A stretch of 58,198 bases of DNA from Gammaproteobacteria bacterium (GTDB taxonomy: Bacteria; Pseudomonadota; Gammaproteobacteria; Xanthomonadales; Rhodanobacteraceae), in assembly GCA_004295005.1 (NCBI GenBank), contig SHNG01000023.1, forward strand, positions 1 to 58,198, written 5' to 3'. Shown here one piece after another: positions 9,589-18,625 of the stretch. Each line of letters begins with the position of its first letter. The first letter of the stretch is position 1. The notes under the pieces are model-generated. The model was not told the DNA's origin. It ran no database searches and saw only the letters and a list, made by a program, of their open reading frames with translations. The position numbers and the translations under genes are program-made.

Positions 9589-9894
9589 TCAGCGGGCGTC
9601 GTCGGAAACCGTGGTGGATCCATTCACACGCTCGCGCAGTTCCTTGCCCGGTTTGAAGTGTGGCACATGTTTGCCGGGCAACGCGACCGCATCTCCGGTC
9701 TTGGGATTGCGTCCCATGCGCGGTGGTCGGAAATGCAGGGAGAAGCTGCCGAAGCCGCGGATCTCGATGCGCTCGCCACCGGACAGCGCATGCGTCATCT
9801 GCTCAAGCATGCTCTTGACGGCCATTTCCACGTCATTGCCCGCCAGATGCTGCTGGCGGGCCGACAAGGCTTCGATCAATTCGGATTTGGTCAT
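9589..9894 (-). CDS. ihfB: Integration host factor subunit beta
   Basis: A 101-residue HU/IHF family protein beginning [11 protein letters not shown]. The DNA-bending arm signature [21 protein letters not shown] includes the conserved proline, and the C-terminus [12 protein letters not shown] is typical of IHF-beta. It bends DNA with IhfA in recombination, replication and transcription. I chose the ATG at 9894; the longer open frame upstream is non-coding leader. The position directly after rpsA is the classic gammaproteobacterial order. The leader has two hairpins (annotated separately) that may uncouple its expression from rpsA. Confidence 0.95.
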   Translation of the reverse strand: MTKSELIEALSARQQHLAGNDVEMAVKSMLEQMTHALSGGERIEIRGFGSFSLHFRPPRMGRNPKTGDAVALPGKHVPHFKPGKELRERVNGSTTVSDDAR

Positions 9895-9918
9895 TGTCGG
9901 GTACCCGCTGGTGAGGAA

Positions 9919-9975
9919 GGTGCCTACGGGTCTCGCAGGCACCGGGAAATGCAGGGCCGGCGTCTTTCGACGCCG
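9919..9975 (-). promoter_or_regulatory. Two hairpins between rpsA and ihfB
   Basis: On the minus strand, the first 30 bases after the rpsA stop form a 7-bp stem with a GAAA tetraloop (9958-9975). A second 7-bp stem follows (9919-9925 with 9937-9943, loop of 11). Neither ends in a T-run, so they look more like leader, processing or attenuation structures than a strong terminator. Role is inferred only. Confidence 0.45.
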
Positions 9976-9986
9976 ACCCGACTTCA

Positions 9987-11678
9987 TCACTCGCGGTTGA
10001 ACTTCTCTTTCAGCAGGGCGCCCAACTGGGTTGTTGCGCCGGTGCTGCTCTGGTAGTCGTCCAACACGGACTGCAGTTCTTCCTCATCCTTGGCGCGGAT
10101 GGAAAGCTGCAGCACGCGTCCCTTGCGGTCCATGCCGGTGAACTTCGCTTCGACGGTGTCGCCAACCTTGAAATGCAGCGTGGCATCGTCAACGCGTTCC
10201 TTGGCGATGTCGTTGCCACGCCGGTACCCCCCGATGCCGTCCTCGATGTCGACGGTGACGCCCTTCGCATCAACTTCACGCACCGTTCCGGTGAGGATGC
10301 TGCCGCGCGGATGGTTGGCCATGAACTGGCCGAACGGATCCTGTTCGAGCTGCTTGATGCCGAGCGAAATGCGCTCGCGCTCCGGATCCACCGCCAGCAC
10401 CACGGCTTCGATCTCGTCGCCCTTCTTGAAGTTGCGCACCAGGTCTTCGCCAGCCGCAGCCCAGGAAATGTCAGACAGGTGCACCAGGCCATCGATGCCG
10501 CCCTCCAGACCAATGAAGATGCCGAAGTCGGTGATCGACTTGATCTGGCCGGTGACCTTGTCGTTCTTCTTGTAGATGGCGGCAAAGGCTTCCCACGGAT
10601 TGGCGCGGGTCTGCTTGATGCCCAGCGAAATGCGGCGACGCTCTTCATCAACGTCGAGCACCATCACTTCGACATCGTCACCCACCTGCACGACCTTGGC
10701 CGGGTTGACGTTCTTGTTGGTCCAATCCATTTCGGAAACGTGGACCAGGCCCTCGACGCCGGCTTCGAGCTCCACGAAGCAGCCGTAATCGGTGACATTG
10801 GAAACCTTGCCGACAGCCTTGGTGCCGCTCGGATAGCGACGGCTGATGGCGACCCAGGGATCTTCGCCGAGCTGCTTGAGGCCGAGGCTGACGCGATTGC
10901 GCTCACGATCGAACTTGAGCACGCGCACATCCAGCTCGTCGCCGACGTTGACCACTTCGCTCGGATGACGCACGCGCTTCCACGCCATGTCGGTGATGTG
11001 CAGCAGGCCATCGATGCCGCCGAGATCGACGAACGCACCGTAATCGGTGAGGTTCTTGACCACGCCCTTGACCACGGCGTTTTCCTGCAGGCGATCCAGC
11101 AACTGCTCGCGCTCGACGCTGAATTCGCTCTCGACCACGGCGCGGCGGGAGACCACCACGTTGTTGCGCTTGCGGTCGAGCTTGATGATCTTGAATTCGA
11201 GTTCCTTGCCTTCCAGGTAGGACGGGTCGCGCACCGGGCGCACGTCGACCAGGGAGCCTGGCAGGAACGCGCGAACATCCTTGATGTCGACCGTGAAACC
11301 ACCCTTGACCTTGCCGGAGATGCGGCCAACAACGCTTTCGTTCTTGGTGTGCACTTCCTCAAGCTCATCCCATACCAGCGAACGCTTGGCCTTTTCGCGC
11401 GAGAGCATGGTTTCGCCGAAACCGTTCTCGATGGCGTCGAGCGCGACCTTGACCTGGTCGCCAACATGGATTTCAAGCACACCATCATCGGTGCGGAACT
11501 GTTCGATCGGAACAATGCCTTCGGACTTGAGCCCGGCATTGATGACGACGACGTCGGAACGGATTTCCACAACGGTGCCAAGAACGATCGATCCCGGCTT
11601 GAGGTTGGCGATGGATTGGCTCCGCTCGAACATTTCGGCAAAGCTTTCGGTCATCGCGGTTTCGGCTACAGCATTCAT
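9987..11678 (-). CDS. rpsA: 30S ribosomal protein S1
   Basis: A ribosomal protein S1 of about 563 residues with six S1 (OB-fold) repeats. The repeats are visible as recurring [39 protein letters not shown] and [20 protein letters not shown] segments. S1 recruits structured mRNAs to the 30S subunit. I chose the ATG at 11678 with a weak GGA upstream. An internal ATG at 11657 would start [10 protein letters not shown], as in many relatives, and give a length close to the E. coli protein. The preceding 158 bases (to the cmk stop at 11837) include a GC-rich inverted repeat that could be an autoregulatory leader. ihfB follows. Confidence 0.95.
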   Translation of the reverse strand: MNAVAETAMTESFAEMFERSQSIANLKPGSIVLGTVVEIRSDVVVINAGLKSEGIVPIEQFRTDDGVLEIHVGDQVKVALDAIENGFGETMLSREKAKRSLVWDELEEVHTKNESVVGRISGKVKGGFTVDIKDVRAFLPGSLVDVRPVRDPSYLEGKELEFKIIKLDRKRNNVVVSRRAVVESEFSVEREQLLDRLQENAVVKGVVKNLTDYGAFVDLGGIDGLLHITDMAWKRVRHPSEVVNVGDELDVRVLKFDRERNRVSLGLKQLGEDPWVAISRRYPSGTKAVGKVSNVTDYGCFVELEAGVEGLVHVSEMDWTNKNVNPAKVVQVGDDVEVMVLDVDEERRRISLGIKQTRANPWEAFAAIYKKNDKVTGQIKSITDFGIFIGLEGGIDGLVHLSDISWAAAGEDLVRNFKKGDEIEAVVLAVDPERERISLGIKQLEQDPFGQFMANHPRGSILTGTVREVDAKGVTVDIEDGIGGYRRGNDIAKERVDDATLHFKVGDTVEAKFTGMDRKGRVLQLSIRAKDEEELQSVLDDYQSSTGATTQLGALLKEKFNRE

Positions 11679-11836
11679 TGAGTGATTCCAGTGAAAGACA
11701 ACGGAGCGACAACCACACGTGATGCCTTGGCAAGCACGCGGGGATTGCGATCCACCTGTCAGGGGCATGCGGGTACATGCCATGATTGAAACCGGCACCC
11801 ACCATGGGCACCGGACCGTTTCCCCCTTGCACGCAA

Positions 11837-12517
11837 TCAGGCGGGACGAACCACCGAAAGCACCGCAGCGACAACGCCAGCAACCGGAATACCGGTGGTA
11901 TCGATGGTCAGGGCGTCCCGTGCTGGGCGGAGAGGAGCGACTTTTCTCGCTGCATCCCGCTCGTCGCGCGCCTGGATTTCGCGCAAAAGGGCGGCAAGGG
12001 TAACATTCAACCCCTTATCCTTCAACTGCTTATAGCGTCTTTTCGCCCTTTCCTCGGCGCTTGCGGTCAGGAATACCTTGAATGCCGCATCCGGGAAAAT
12101 GACCGTACCCATGTCGCGACCGTCCGCCACCAGCCCAGGCGTGCGCCGGAAGCCGCGCTGCTTGTCCAGCAAGGCCGTACGCACACCGGGGATCGCGGCA
12201 ATGGCGGAAGCCGCCGCAGCAGCCGTTTCGGTACGCAATTCGTCGGTGGCATCGTGGCTGTTGACGATGACCCGGGTTTCGCCTCCGTCACCCGGATCGC
12301 GGAAGCGGATCTTGGTGGTTTCGGCACAGCGGGTGACCGCCGCCGCATCGGAGAGGTCCAGACCGGCGGCACCCGCCGCGTAGCCAACCGCCCGATACAA
12401 GGCACCGGAATCGAGCAAATGCCAGCCCAACTGTTCGGCGACCAGGCGGCTGATCGTGCCCTTGCCGGAGCCGGAAGGCCCATCGATGGTCAGAACGGGA
12501 ACGGAATCGGCAGTCAT
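11837..12517 (-). CDS. cmk: Cytidylate kinase
   Basis: A 226-residue (d)CMP kinase that transfers phosphate from ATP to CMP or dCMP. The P-loop GPSGSGKGT is near residue 11, followed by [11 protein letters not shown], then [12 protein letters not shown] and the lid [14 protein letters not shown]. The start at 12517 ([13 protein letters not shown]) puts the P-loop where it belongs; a longer frame adds 21 residues of no known domain. rpsA follows, the standard order. Its upstream side is unusual: 459 bases of repeats and a vapBC module separate it from aroA. Confidence 0.94.
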   Translation of the reverse strand: MTADSVPVLTIDGPSGSGKGTISRLVAEQLGWHLLDSGALYRAVGYAAGAAGLDLSDAAAVTRCAETTKIRFRDPGDGGETRVIVNSHDATDELRTETAAAAASAIAAIPGVRTALLDKQRGFRRTPGLVADGRDMGTVIFPDAAFKVFLTASAEERAKRRYKQLKDKGLNVTLAALLREIQARDERDAARKVAPLRPARDALTIDTTGIPVAGVVAAVLSVVRPA

Positions 12518-12854
12518 TCGGCGCGGATCAGGATGGTTGGACCCCGCGATTGTAGCGGGCGCAGGCTTCGCGACCAGCATTCCGTTCGGAACCCGGACAG
12601 CTGAAGATCATCATCTCTTCTTCGGAATGCGCACTCTGCCCTGGGTTTCTTTGCGGGTTTTCGAAGCTGCTGTTGTGGGAGGCCGCTTGCGGGCGACCGT
12701 AATGCCGGCGCATTCGGGATACATCAAACATTCCGGTCGCGCATGAATGCGCTCCTACAGAAAGCGGGGCGCGCCTGATGCTTCTGTTGCGGGAAGCCGT
12801 TTGCGGGCGACCGTAGTGGAAAAAAGATCGCGGACGAATCCGGGAGACGAATCC
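12518..12854. repeat. REP-like cluster upstream of cmk
   Basis: This non-coding stretch has two related copies of a REP-type sequence in the same orientation, about 12672-12702 and 12785-12816, sharing TTGCGGGCGACCGTA. Between them at roughly 12735-12765 is a palindrome of another type (GTCGCGCATGAATGCGCTCC). A short direct duplication of GACGAATCCGGGA lies at about 12833-12858. I see no ORF with coding character; the cmk promoter must lie near the left end. Confidence 0.7.
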
Positions 12855-12990
12855 GGGACACCCACTTGCCGGACAGCCCGAGCTGGCGGCAGCAAGAGTC
12901 CCGATTGCTCAGACCCGAGCTTGGGACACCCACTTGCCGGACAGCCCGAGCTGGCGGCAGCAAGAGTCCCGATTGCTCAGACCCGAGCTT
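12855..12990. repeat. Perfect 68-bp tandem duplication overlapping the vapC 3' end
   Basis: Two adjoining copies, 12855-12922 and 12923-12990, look identical by eye. The unit begins GGGACACCCACTTGCCGG and ends GACCCGAGCTT. The second copy includes the vapC stop codon and its last few codons (12977-12990), so the duplication copied the toxin gene's end into the downstream spacer. Identity implies it is recent. Confidence 0.9.
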
Positions 12991-13354
12991 TGACGAGGCG
13001 CAAACCGTGCGCGACAAAAGGCTGGAAATCGCCCACGTTCAAGGTAACCAAATCAGCTCCGGCGCGAATCGCTGCCGCAGCAATCAAGGCTTCCGTCTTC
13101 AATCGGCGCGCGCGCACGGCGGTATTGAACATGTGAGCAGCCAGCGCTGCATCTTCGCCGGTGACAGCCGTAATGCCGCCTTGCAGAAACGACCGTGCTC
13201 GCTCCGACTCACCTTCAATCAAGGGGCCGGCACAGAATTCATACCAAACCAGCGAACAGGCCGCCGCCGCTTCGCCAGCTAGCACACGTTCAATCACCGA
13301 ATGCCGGTTAGCGCGACTCCACTCCGGCAAGGCAATCAGCGCATTGGTATCCAA
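12977..13354 (-). CDS. vapC: PIN-domain toxin of a VapBC-type module
   Basis: A 125-residue PIN ribonuclease. The first strand reads LDTNALIAL, and the acidic residues expected to bind Mg2+ are D2, E39, E88 and D109 (the last in TLNVGDF). VapC toxins usually cleave tRNA or rRNA. No ATG or GTG lies between the preceding in-frame stop and LDTN, so a TTG at 13354 is the likely start, placing the first catalytic Asp at residue 2. It overlaps the antitoxin gene by 19 bases, typical of coupled toxin-antitoxin pairs. The 3' end sits inside a tandem duplication. The pair lies in an otherwise conserved biosynthetic cluster, suggesting acquisition. Confidence 0.85.
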   Translation of the reverse strand: MDTNALIALPEWSRANRHSVIERVLAGEAAAACSLVWYEFCAGPLIEGESERARSFLQGGITAVTGEDAALAAHMFNTAVRARRLKTEALIAAAAIRAGADLVTLNVGDFQPFVAHGLRLVKARV

Positions 13355-13644
13355 GTGAATCGCGTGGCGGAGCGGTCGCGGAGTTCATCGTCCTCGTGTC
13401 GCCACGCATGCACCTCCCCAATCCAATTCAGCGTGTCGTCGTGACCGCGCGGCAACGGATGGGTTCGGTACCAGGCAACCACTTCTGCAGGCGTCATCCT
13501 GGATTCGGCCTGATCAGCCGCTGCCTTGACCGAACGCCGAATCACTTCTGCCTGCGACACATGCCACGCCTTGGCCAGCCGGCGAATGTTCTGGTCGGTT
13601 TGTTCATCAAGCGCGTAGGTGGCGCGAATGGGCATGCGGGGCAT
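13336..13644 (-). CDS. vapB: Ribbon-helix-helix antitoxin paired with VapC
   Basis: A protein of about 102 residues with an N-terminal ribbon-helix-helix pattern (PIRATYALDEQTDQNIRRLAKAWHVSQAEVIRRSVKAAAD), the DNA-binding fold of CopG/Arc-type antitoxins. A polar C-terminal part (HPLPRGHDDTLNWIGEVHAWR) probably wraps the toxin. ATG codons at 13644 and 13635 and a GTG at 13653 are all possible starts. It overlaps vapC by 19 bases. Just upstream (13656-13675) the hexamer ATGGTA occurs twice, a possible operator for autoregulation. Confidence 0.82.
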   Translation of the reverse strand: MPRMPIRATYALDEQTDQNIRRLAKAWHVSQAEVIRRSVKAAADQAESRMTPAEVVAWYRTHPLPRGHDDTLNWIGEVHAWRHEDDELRDRSATRFTWIPMR

Positions 13645-13744
13645 GGCGATCACGTCATGGTATTGCGCTATGGTAAACCTACCACAACTCCAAACCGTAC
13701 TTCAGCCTTGCGCCTGACTTGCGTGCAGGCAGCGGTAAGTTCAT

Positions 13745-15082
13745 TCAACCCCTCGACGAGCCACATACCGCGCCTCGAGCGCGGATAACGAAGCCGCAGC
13801 CGTTTGCCAGTTCGACAAATCCGGGGAATGAAGTGGCCACATTGCTGCAGTCATCAATGGCAACCGGACCCTCGGCAATCAATCCGGCCACGCAGAAGGC
13901 CATGGCAATGCGGTGGTCGCCAGCGCTCTCGACCTGACCTGCGGCAATCCTGCCGCCCTGGATCAGTGCGCCATCGGCATGTTCTTCGATGTGCACGCCA
14001 AGCGCGGCAAGCCCGCGCGCCATCATGGCCAGTCGATCCGATTCCTTGACCCGAAGCTCCGGAGCCTGGGTTACCCGGGTTTGGCCGTGTGCTGCCGCCG
14101 CAGCCACAAACAGCACCGGGAACTCATCGATCATGTCGGCGACCAGCGATACGGGCACGTCGATCCCGCGCAGCGGCGCATGGCGAACGCGCAGGTCGGC
14201 TACCCATTCACCACCCTGCTGGCGACGCGCTTCCTCGACAATATCGGCGCCCATCATGCGCATCACGCTCAGCAATCCGGTGCGGCGTTCATTCATGCCC
14301 ACGCCACGAAGCAACAGGTTTGAACCCGGCACGATGCTGGCCGCGACCAGGAAGAACGCAGCCGAGGAAAAATCCGCAGGCACTTTCACATCGGTGGCTC
14401 GCAGGCGATGTCCACCCTCGATGCGCGCCCAGCCGCTGCCAAACTCGATGGGCCAGCCAAAGGCCGCGAGCATGCGTTCGCTGTAGTCGCGCGTGGGCTG
14501 CGTTTCACGCACCTCGGTTGTGCCTTGCGCATACAGGCCGGCGAGCAGGATGGCGGACTTGACCTGGGCGCTGGCCACAGCCGGCTCATGCAGGCAACCC
14601 TGAAGGGATTGCTTGCCGTGAACGTGCAAGGGTGGCATTCCCGCCGTCGAGGCCGTGATGCGCGCACCCATGCGTGCCAGCGGCTCGATGACGCGGAGCA
14701 TGGGCCGGCGAGAAAGGGATGCATCGCCGATCAGCTCCGAATCGAACGCTTGTCCGGCCAGCAATCCGGCCAGCAAGCGCATTCCGGTACCGGCATTGCC
14801 GCAGTCGATGGGCCCATCCGCTGCGCGCAAACCATGCAAGCCGACACCATGCACGATGCGCCGCGCGCTGGACGGAGCATCAATCCGTACGCCCATGCGG
14901 GTGAATGCGCGCGCAGTGGCGCGGGTATCTTCGCCTTCGAGGAAGCCATCGATGACCGAGCTGCCATCGGCAAGCGCCGCCAGCATGATCGCGCGGTGCG
15001 AGATCGACTTGTCACCCGGAACGCGCACTTCGCCATGCAAGCAAGCGGCGGGATGGCTGCTCCAGCGCAAACCTGCGTTCAC
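13745..15082 (-). CDS. aroA: 3-phosphoshikimate 1-carboxyvinyltransferase (EPSP synthase)
   Basis: A 445-residue EPSP synthase that joins PEP to shikimate-3-phosphate in the sixth shikimate step. It shows VPGDKSISHRAIMLAALADG (PEP and phosphate binding lysine and arginine), DCGNAGTGMRLLAGLLAG, and RVKESDRLAMMARGL near the C-terminus. DCGNAGTGMR carries alanine next to glycine rather than the common GNAGTAMR form, a detail relevant to glyphosate-class predictions but not testable here. Its start overlaps the hisC stop by 4 bases. No TyrA domain is fused, unlike the TyrA-AroA fusion in some pseudomonads. Confidence 0.95.
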   Translation of the reverse strand: MNAGLRWSSHPAACLHGEVRVPGDKSISHRAIMLAALADGSSVIDGFLEGEDTRATARAFTRMGVRIDAPSSARRIVHGVGLHGLRAADGPIDCGNAGTGMRLLAGLLAGQAFDSELIGDASLSRRPMLRVIEPLARMGARITASTAGMPPLHVHGKQSLQGCLHEPAVASAQVKSAILLAGLYAQGTTEVRETQPTRDYSERMLAAFGWPIEFGSGWARIEGGHRLRATDVKVPADFSSAAFFLVAASIVPGSNLLLRGVGMNERRTGLLSVMRMMGADIVEEARRQQGGEWVADLRVRHAPLRGIDVPVSLVADMIDEFPVLFVAAAAAHGQTRVTQAPELRVKESDRLAMMARGLAALGVHIEEHADGALIQGGRIAAGQVESAGDHRIAMAFCVAGLIAEGPVAIDDCSNVATSFPGFVELANGCGFVIRARGAVCGSSRG

Positions 15083-16185
15083 GGCAGGGCCTCCAGCAGG
15101 CGCAGGTTTTCGCTGCGCGTGCCCACGCTGATGCGTACGGTATGGGCCAGTCCATAACCGCCCATGGGTCTGACGATCACACCGCGATTGAACAGGTGGG
15201 CTTCCAGTTCGCGGGCATCCCGCGCGAGGTCAAGCAACAGGAAATTGGTTTGCGATGGCAGCGCGTTGTAGCCGCGAGCCTGCAATTGGGCACGCAGCCA
15301 TCCGCGTTCCTCACGCGTCTGCGCACACACGCTGTCAAGCCAGGACTGATCTCCCAGCGAGGCCTCGGCAGCCGCGAGCCCGAGCAGGTTCACGTTGAAG
15401 GATTCGCGCAGGCGCTCGATGACTTCGACGACCTGCGCATGTGCAATCAGGTATCCGACGCGCAAGCCCGCCAGTGCATGGGCCTTGGAAAAAGTCCGGG
15501 TCACGACCAGATTCGGGAATCGGGCCAGCATGGGCAACGCGCCCTGCCCCACATTTGCGTCGACAAACTCTCGGTAGGCCTCGTCAACAACCACCAGGGT
15601 CGTCTGCGGAATCCGTTCGAGGAATCGCTGCAGTTCCTCATCCGCAAACCAGCTTGCGGTGGGATTGTTCGGATTGGCGAGGTAGACGAGGCGGGTGTCC
15701 GCGCGCACGGCCTGCGCAATGGCATCCAGGTCGTGGCCAAAGGGCGCCTGCGGATGATCGCCCGGCAAGGCCTTGACTTCGATTGCCTGCGCGCCAGCCA
15801 CGGCCGTTGCAATCGGAAACACGGCAAACCCGAATTGCGAGAACACCACGGAAGTCGTGGCATCGGCAAAACACTGGGCCAGCAGGATGAGCAACTCGTG
15901 TGACCCATTGCCGAGTGCGATGCCTTCGCTGGCGACACCCAGCCGACTGGCCAGCGCCTGCTTCAGGCTTGCCCCACGCGGGTCGGGATAGCGCAACACC
16001 TCCGCGCTGGCGCGCGTGATTGCCGCGAGCGCTTGCGGACTGGGTCCGAACACGTTTTCGTTGGATCCAAGCTCGGCCAGTTGCGTGCCGAACCTGCGCC
16101 GCAATGCGGGCAGGTCGTGGCCAGGATCATAGGCGCGCAGGCCACGGGTGTTGCGGTTTGCCAGCGCGAATGCGTTGAAGCTCAC
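15079..16185 (-). CDS. hisC: Histidinol-phosphate/aromatic aminotransferase
   Basis: A 368-residue fold-type I aminotransferase of the HisC family. It shows LGSNENVFGPSP near residue 40, YLANPNNPT, and SKAHALAGLRVGY with the PLP lysine. HisC enzymes act on histidinol phosphate, and copies placed in aromatic clusters also transaminate phenylpyruvate and 4-hydroxyphenylpyruvate. Here it lies between pheA and aroA with 4-base overlaps on both sides and no other his gene nearby. I therefore infer an aromatic role (the hisH-b/hisC2 slot of the pseudomonad supraoperon); it could still be the only histidine enzyme of this genome. Confidence 0.9.
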   Translation of the reverse strand: MSFNAFALANRNTRGLRAYDPGHDLPALRRRFGTQLAELGSNENVFGPSPQALAAITRASAEVLRYPDPRGASLKQALASRLGVASEGIALGNGSHELLILLAQCFADATTSVVFSQFGFAVFPIATAVAGAQAIEVKALPGDHPQAPFGHDLDAIAQAVRADTRLVYLANPNNPTASWFADEELQRFLERIPQTTLVVVDEAYREFVDANVGQGALPMLARFPNLVVTRTFSKAHALAGLRVGYLIAHAQVVEVIERLRESFNVNLLGLAAAEASLGDQSWLDSVCAQTREERGWLRAQLQARGYNALPSQTNFLLLDLARDARELEAHLFNRGVIVRPMGGYGLAHTVRISVGTRSENLRLLEALP

Positions 16186-17291
16186 GGAACCGCAACCGGG
16201 TAGGAGCCGAGCACCTTGATCTGGGCCACGTGTGCATCGAGTTCCTGCAATGCCTTCTGCATCGGCTCATCGTCGATGTGACCGGCCAGGTCAATGAAAA
16301 ACGCGTATTCCCATTTGGCCTGGTGCGAGGGTCGCGATTCGATGCGGTTCATGGAAATGCCATGTCGGGCAAACGGACTGAGCACATTGAACAGCGCGCC
16401 GGGTTGGTCCTTGATGAACACAAGCACCGAAGTGCGGTCGTGACCCGATGGTGGGAACACCTGGCGCCCAAGCACGAGGAATCGCGTGGTGTTGTCGGCA
16501 TGGTCCTCGATCGGTCCGGTAATGACCTTCTTCAATCCATACACAAGGCCCGCCGATTCGCCAGCGATGGCAGCGGCATCATCCGCATTGCGCGCGCGTC
16601 GCGCCGCTTCGGCGTTGCTGGAGACCGGCAACTTCTCGACCTTTGGCAAGTTGCCGCGCAACCAGGCCTGGGTCTGGGCGAAGGATTGCGGATGCGAATA
16701 AATGCGCTCGATGTCTTCGATGCGACCGCTGCGCGATAGCAGATACTGGTGCACGCGCAGTTCCACTTCGCCGCAGATTTTCAGGCTGGAAGTCAGGAAC
16801 ATGTCGAGGGTGATCTGGATCGTGCCCTGGCCGGAGTTCTCCACCGGCACCACGCCGAAATCCGCATTGCCGTTTTCCACTTCCTGGAAAACCTCTTCGA
16901 TGCTTGCCATCGGCTGACCGTGTGCCGAACGTCCGAAATGCTTGAGCACCGCCTGTTGGCTGAAGGTGCCTTCCGGCCCGAGGTAACCGATCTTCAGCGG
17001 CTCCTGCTGGGCCAGGCAGGCCGACATGATTTCCCTGAACACATGCACCAGCACTTCATCGCTGAGCGGCCCCTCATTGCGATCCACCACCATGCGCAAT
17101 ACCTGTGCCTCGCGCTCGGGGCGGTAGTAGTCGACCGCGGCGGAAAGCGGCCCCTTGGCCAAACCAACCTGATGGGCAAAGCGGGCGCGCTCGGCAATCA
17201 ACGACTGGATTGAACGATCAATGCCATCAATGCGGGAGCGTACATCCGCGAGATTCAATGCGGGCTGCGTGCAATTTTCCGAATCACTCAT
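16182..17291 (-). CDS. pheA: Bifunctional chorismate mutase/prephenate dehydratase
   Basis: A 369-residue P-protein with three domains: an AroQ chorismate mutase helix bundle (about residues 12-95, VRSRIDGIDRSIQSLIAER), a prephenate dehydratase (IGYLGPEGTFSQQAVLKHFG through VPVENSGQGTIQITLD), and a C-terminal ACT domain (VFIKDQPGALFNVLSPF, NRIESRP) for phenylalanine feedback. It converts chorismate to phenylpyruvate. The ATG at 17291 (MSDSENCTQ) is preferred over an upstream in-frame start because it begins just before the mutase domain. It overlaps hisC by 4 bases, and serC ends 65 bases upstream. Confidence 0.95.
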   Translation of the reverse strand: MSDSENCTQPALNLADVRSRIDGIDRSIQSLIAERARFAHQVGLAKGPLSAAVDYYRPEREAQVLRMVVDRNEGPLSDEVLVHVFREIMSACLAQQEPLKIGYLGPEGTFSQQAVLKHFGRSAHGQPMASIEEVFQEVENGNADFGVVPVENSGQGTIQITLDMFLTSSLKICGEVELRVHQYLLSRSGRIEDIERIYSHPQSFAQTQAWLRGNLPKVEKLPVSSNAEAARRARNADDAAAIAGESAGLVYGLKKVITGPIEDHADNTTRFLVLGRQVFPPSGHDRTSVLVFIKDQPGALFNVLSPFARHGISMNRIESRPSHQAKWEYAFFIDLAGHIDDEPMQKALQELDAHVAQIKVLGSYPVAVP

Positions 17292-17356
17292 TGTTGCGGT
17301 TTCCTTGCGCGTTGCCGCGTCAATAATTCTTTTTGAATTGAAAAGGGATGCCGGGT

Positions 17357-18439
17357 TCAACCATGCCGCCGTTCAAACTCGCGCATGAAGTCGACCAGCA
17401 CCTCGACGGCCTGGATCGGGGTTGCGTTGTAGATCGAGGCACGCATGCCGCCGAGTACGCGGTGTCCCTTGAGCCCGATCAGGTTCTCGGCATCGGCTTC
17501 CTTGAGGAACACCTGGTCGAGTCCGGCGTCGGCCAGGAAGAACGGCACGTTCATCAGCGAACGCGCCGTGGCATTTACCGGGTTGCTGTAGAAACCCGAT
17601 TCGTCGATGGTCCGGTACAGCAATTCGGCCTTGCGCCGGTTGCGTTCGGCCATCGCCGCCAGGCCGCCTTCGCCCTTGAGCCACTTGAATACCAGCGCAG
17701 ACAGATACCAGCCAAAGGTATTGGGCGTGTTGAACAGCGAATCGGCCTTCGCATGTTCCGCATACTTGAAGATGCGCGCGATTGGTTGCGGGCTGCGCTC
17801 CAGCAGGTCATCACGAACGATGAGGATCACCAGGCCGGATGCACCGATGTTCTTCTGCGCGCCCGCATAGATGATGCCGAAGCGGGAAACATCGATCGGT
17901 GCAGAAAGAATGTCCGAGGACATGTCGGCAACCAGCGGCACGGTTCCGACGTCGGGAATCTCATGGAACTGCACGCCATGGATCGTCTCGTTGGTGGTGT
18001 AGTGCACATAGGCCGCCTGCGCATCACGCTTCCAGTCCGTGCTGGCCGGCACGTCGCGGAAACCGCCCGCCGCGGAACTGGCACAAATGCGCGCCTGCAC
18101 GTGCGGCCCGGCTTCGGAAAACGCCTTCTCGCCCCATGCACCGCTGATCACGTAGTCGGCAGACTGATTCTGCCGAGCCAGGTTCATGGGTATCTGCGCG
18201 AAATGCTGGGTGGCACCGCCCTGCATGAACAGGACCCGATGGCTGGAGGGGATATCCAGCAACTGCCGAAGGTCGCTTTCGGATTCCCGCGCCAGCTCCA
18301 TGAATGCGGAGCCGCGATGGCTGATTTCCATCACCGAAGCACGCGCACTGCCCCATTCAAGCAATTCTTCACGGGCTTGCCGAAGCACGGCTTCCGGCAA
18401 GGCTGCCGGTCCGGCACTGAAGTTGAAGGCACGCGTCAC
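17357..18439 (-). CDS. serC: Phosphoserine aminotransferase
   Basis: A 360-residue PLP enzyme. The N-terminus FNFSAGPAALPEAVL is diagnostic of SerC, with MQGGATQHFAQIPMNL and the PLP lysine in YAGAQKNIGASGLVI. It makes phosphoserine from phosphohydroxypyruvate and also serves pyridoxal phosphate synthesis. It starts the aromatic block serC-pheA-hisC-aroA on the minus strand, as in the mixed-function supraoperon of pseudomonads. The FHA-domain gene ends 186 bases upstream. Confidence 0.96.
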   Translation of the reverse strand: MTRAFNFSAGPAALPEAVLRQAREELLEWGSARASVMEISHRGSAFMELARESESDLRQLLDIPSSHRVLFMQGGATQHFAQIPMNLARQNQSADYVISGAWGEKAFSEAGPHVQARICASSAAGGFRDVPASTDWKRDAQAAYVHYTTNETIHGVQFHEIPDVGTVPLVADMSSDILSAPIDVSRFGIIYAGAQKNIGASGLVILIVRDDLLERSPQPIARIFKYAEHAKADSLFNTPNTFGWYLSALVFKWLKGEGGLAAMAERNRRKAELLYRTIDESGFYSNPVNATARSLMNVPFFLADAGLDQVFLKEADAENLIGLKGHRVLGGMRASIYNATPIQAVEVLVDFMREFERRHG

Positions 18440-18625
18440 GGGGCGCTCCAGGCAAAACGAATTCGGTGCAGGCTGTCCGGCGGGTCAGGCCGCAGCCCTG
18501 GAGCGCACAACGATATGCCGCATTGCAGCATGGACGCAAGCCCGGGAAGCCAGCAATCGGCAGGCAGTATGGATGTCCAAACAGAGAGCAGCCCCGACGC
18601 TTGCGCCGGACGAACAAGCGCTGCT

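Noticed and set aside
10173-11681. A 502-residue plus-strand open frame opposite rpsA
   Set aside because: It is a shadow of rpsA. The minus strand encodes a full S1 protein and the plus reading shows only repeats mirrored from the S1 domains, with no ribosome site.
12855-12990. Tandem repeats as a CRISPR array
   Set aside because: Two adjoining 68-base copies with no spacers are a simple duplication; no cas gene is present.
12866-13282. Plus-strand frame through the 68-bp repeats
   Set aside because: It is translated tandem repeat followed by antisense vapC, without a ribosome site.
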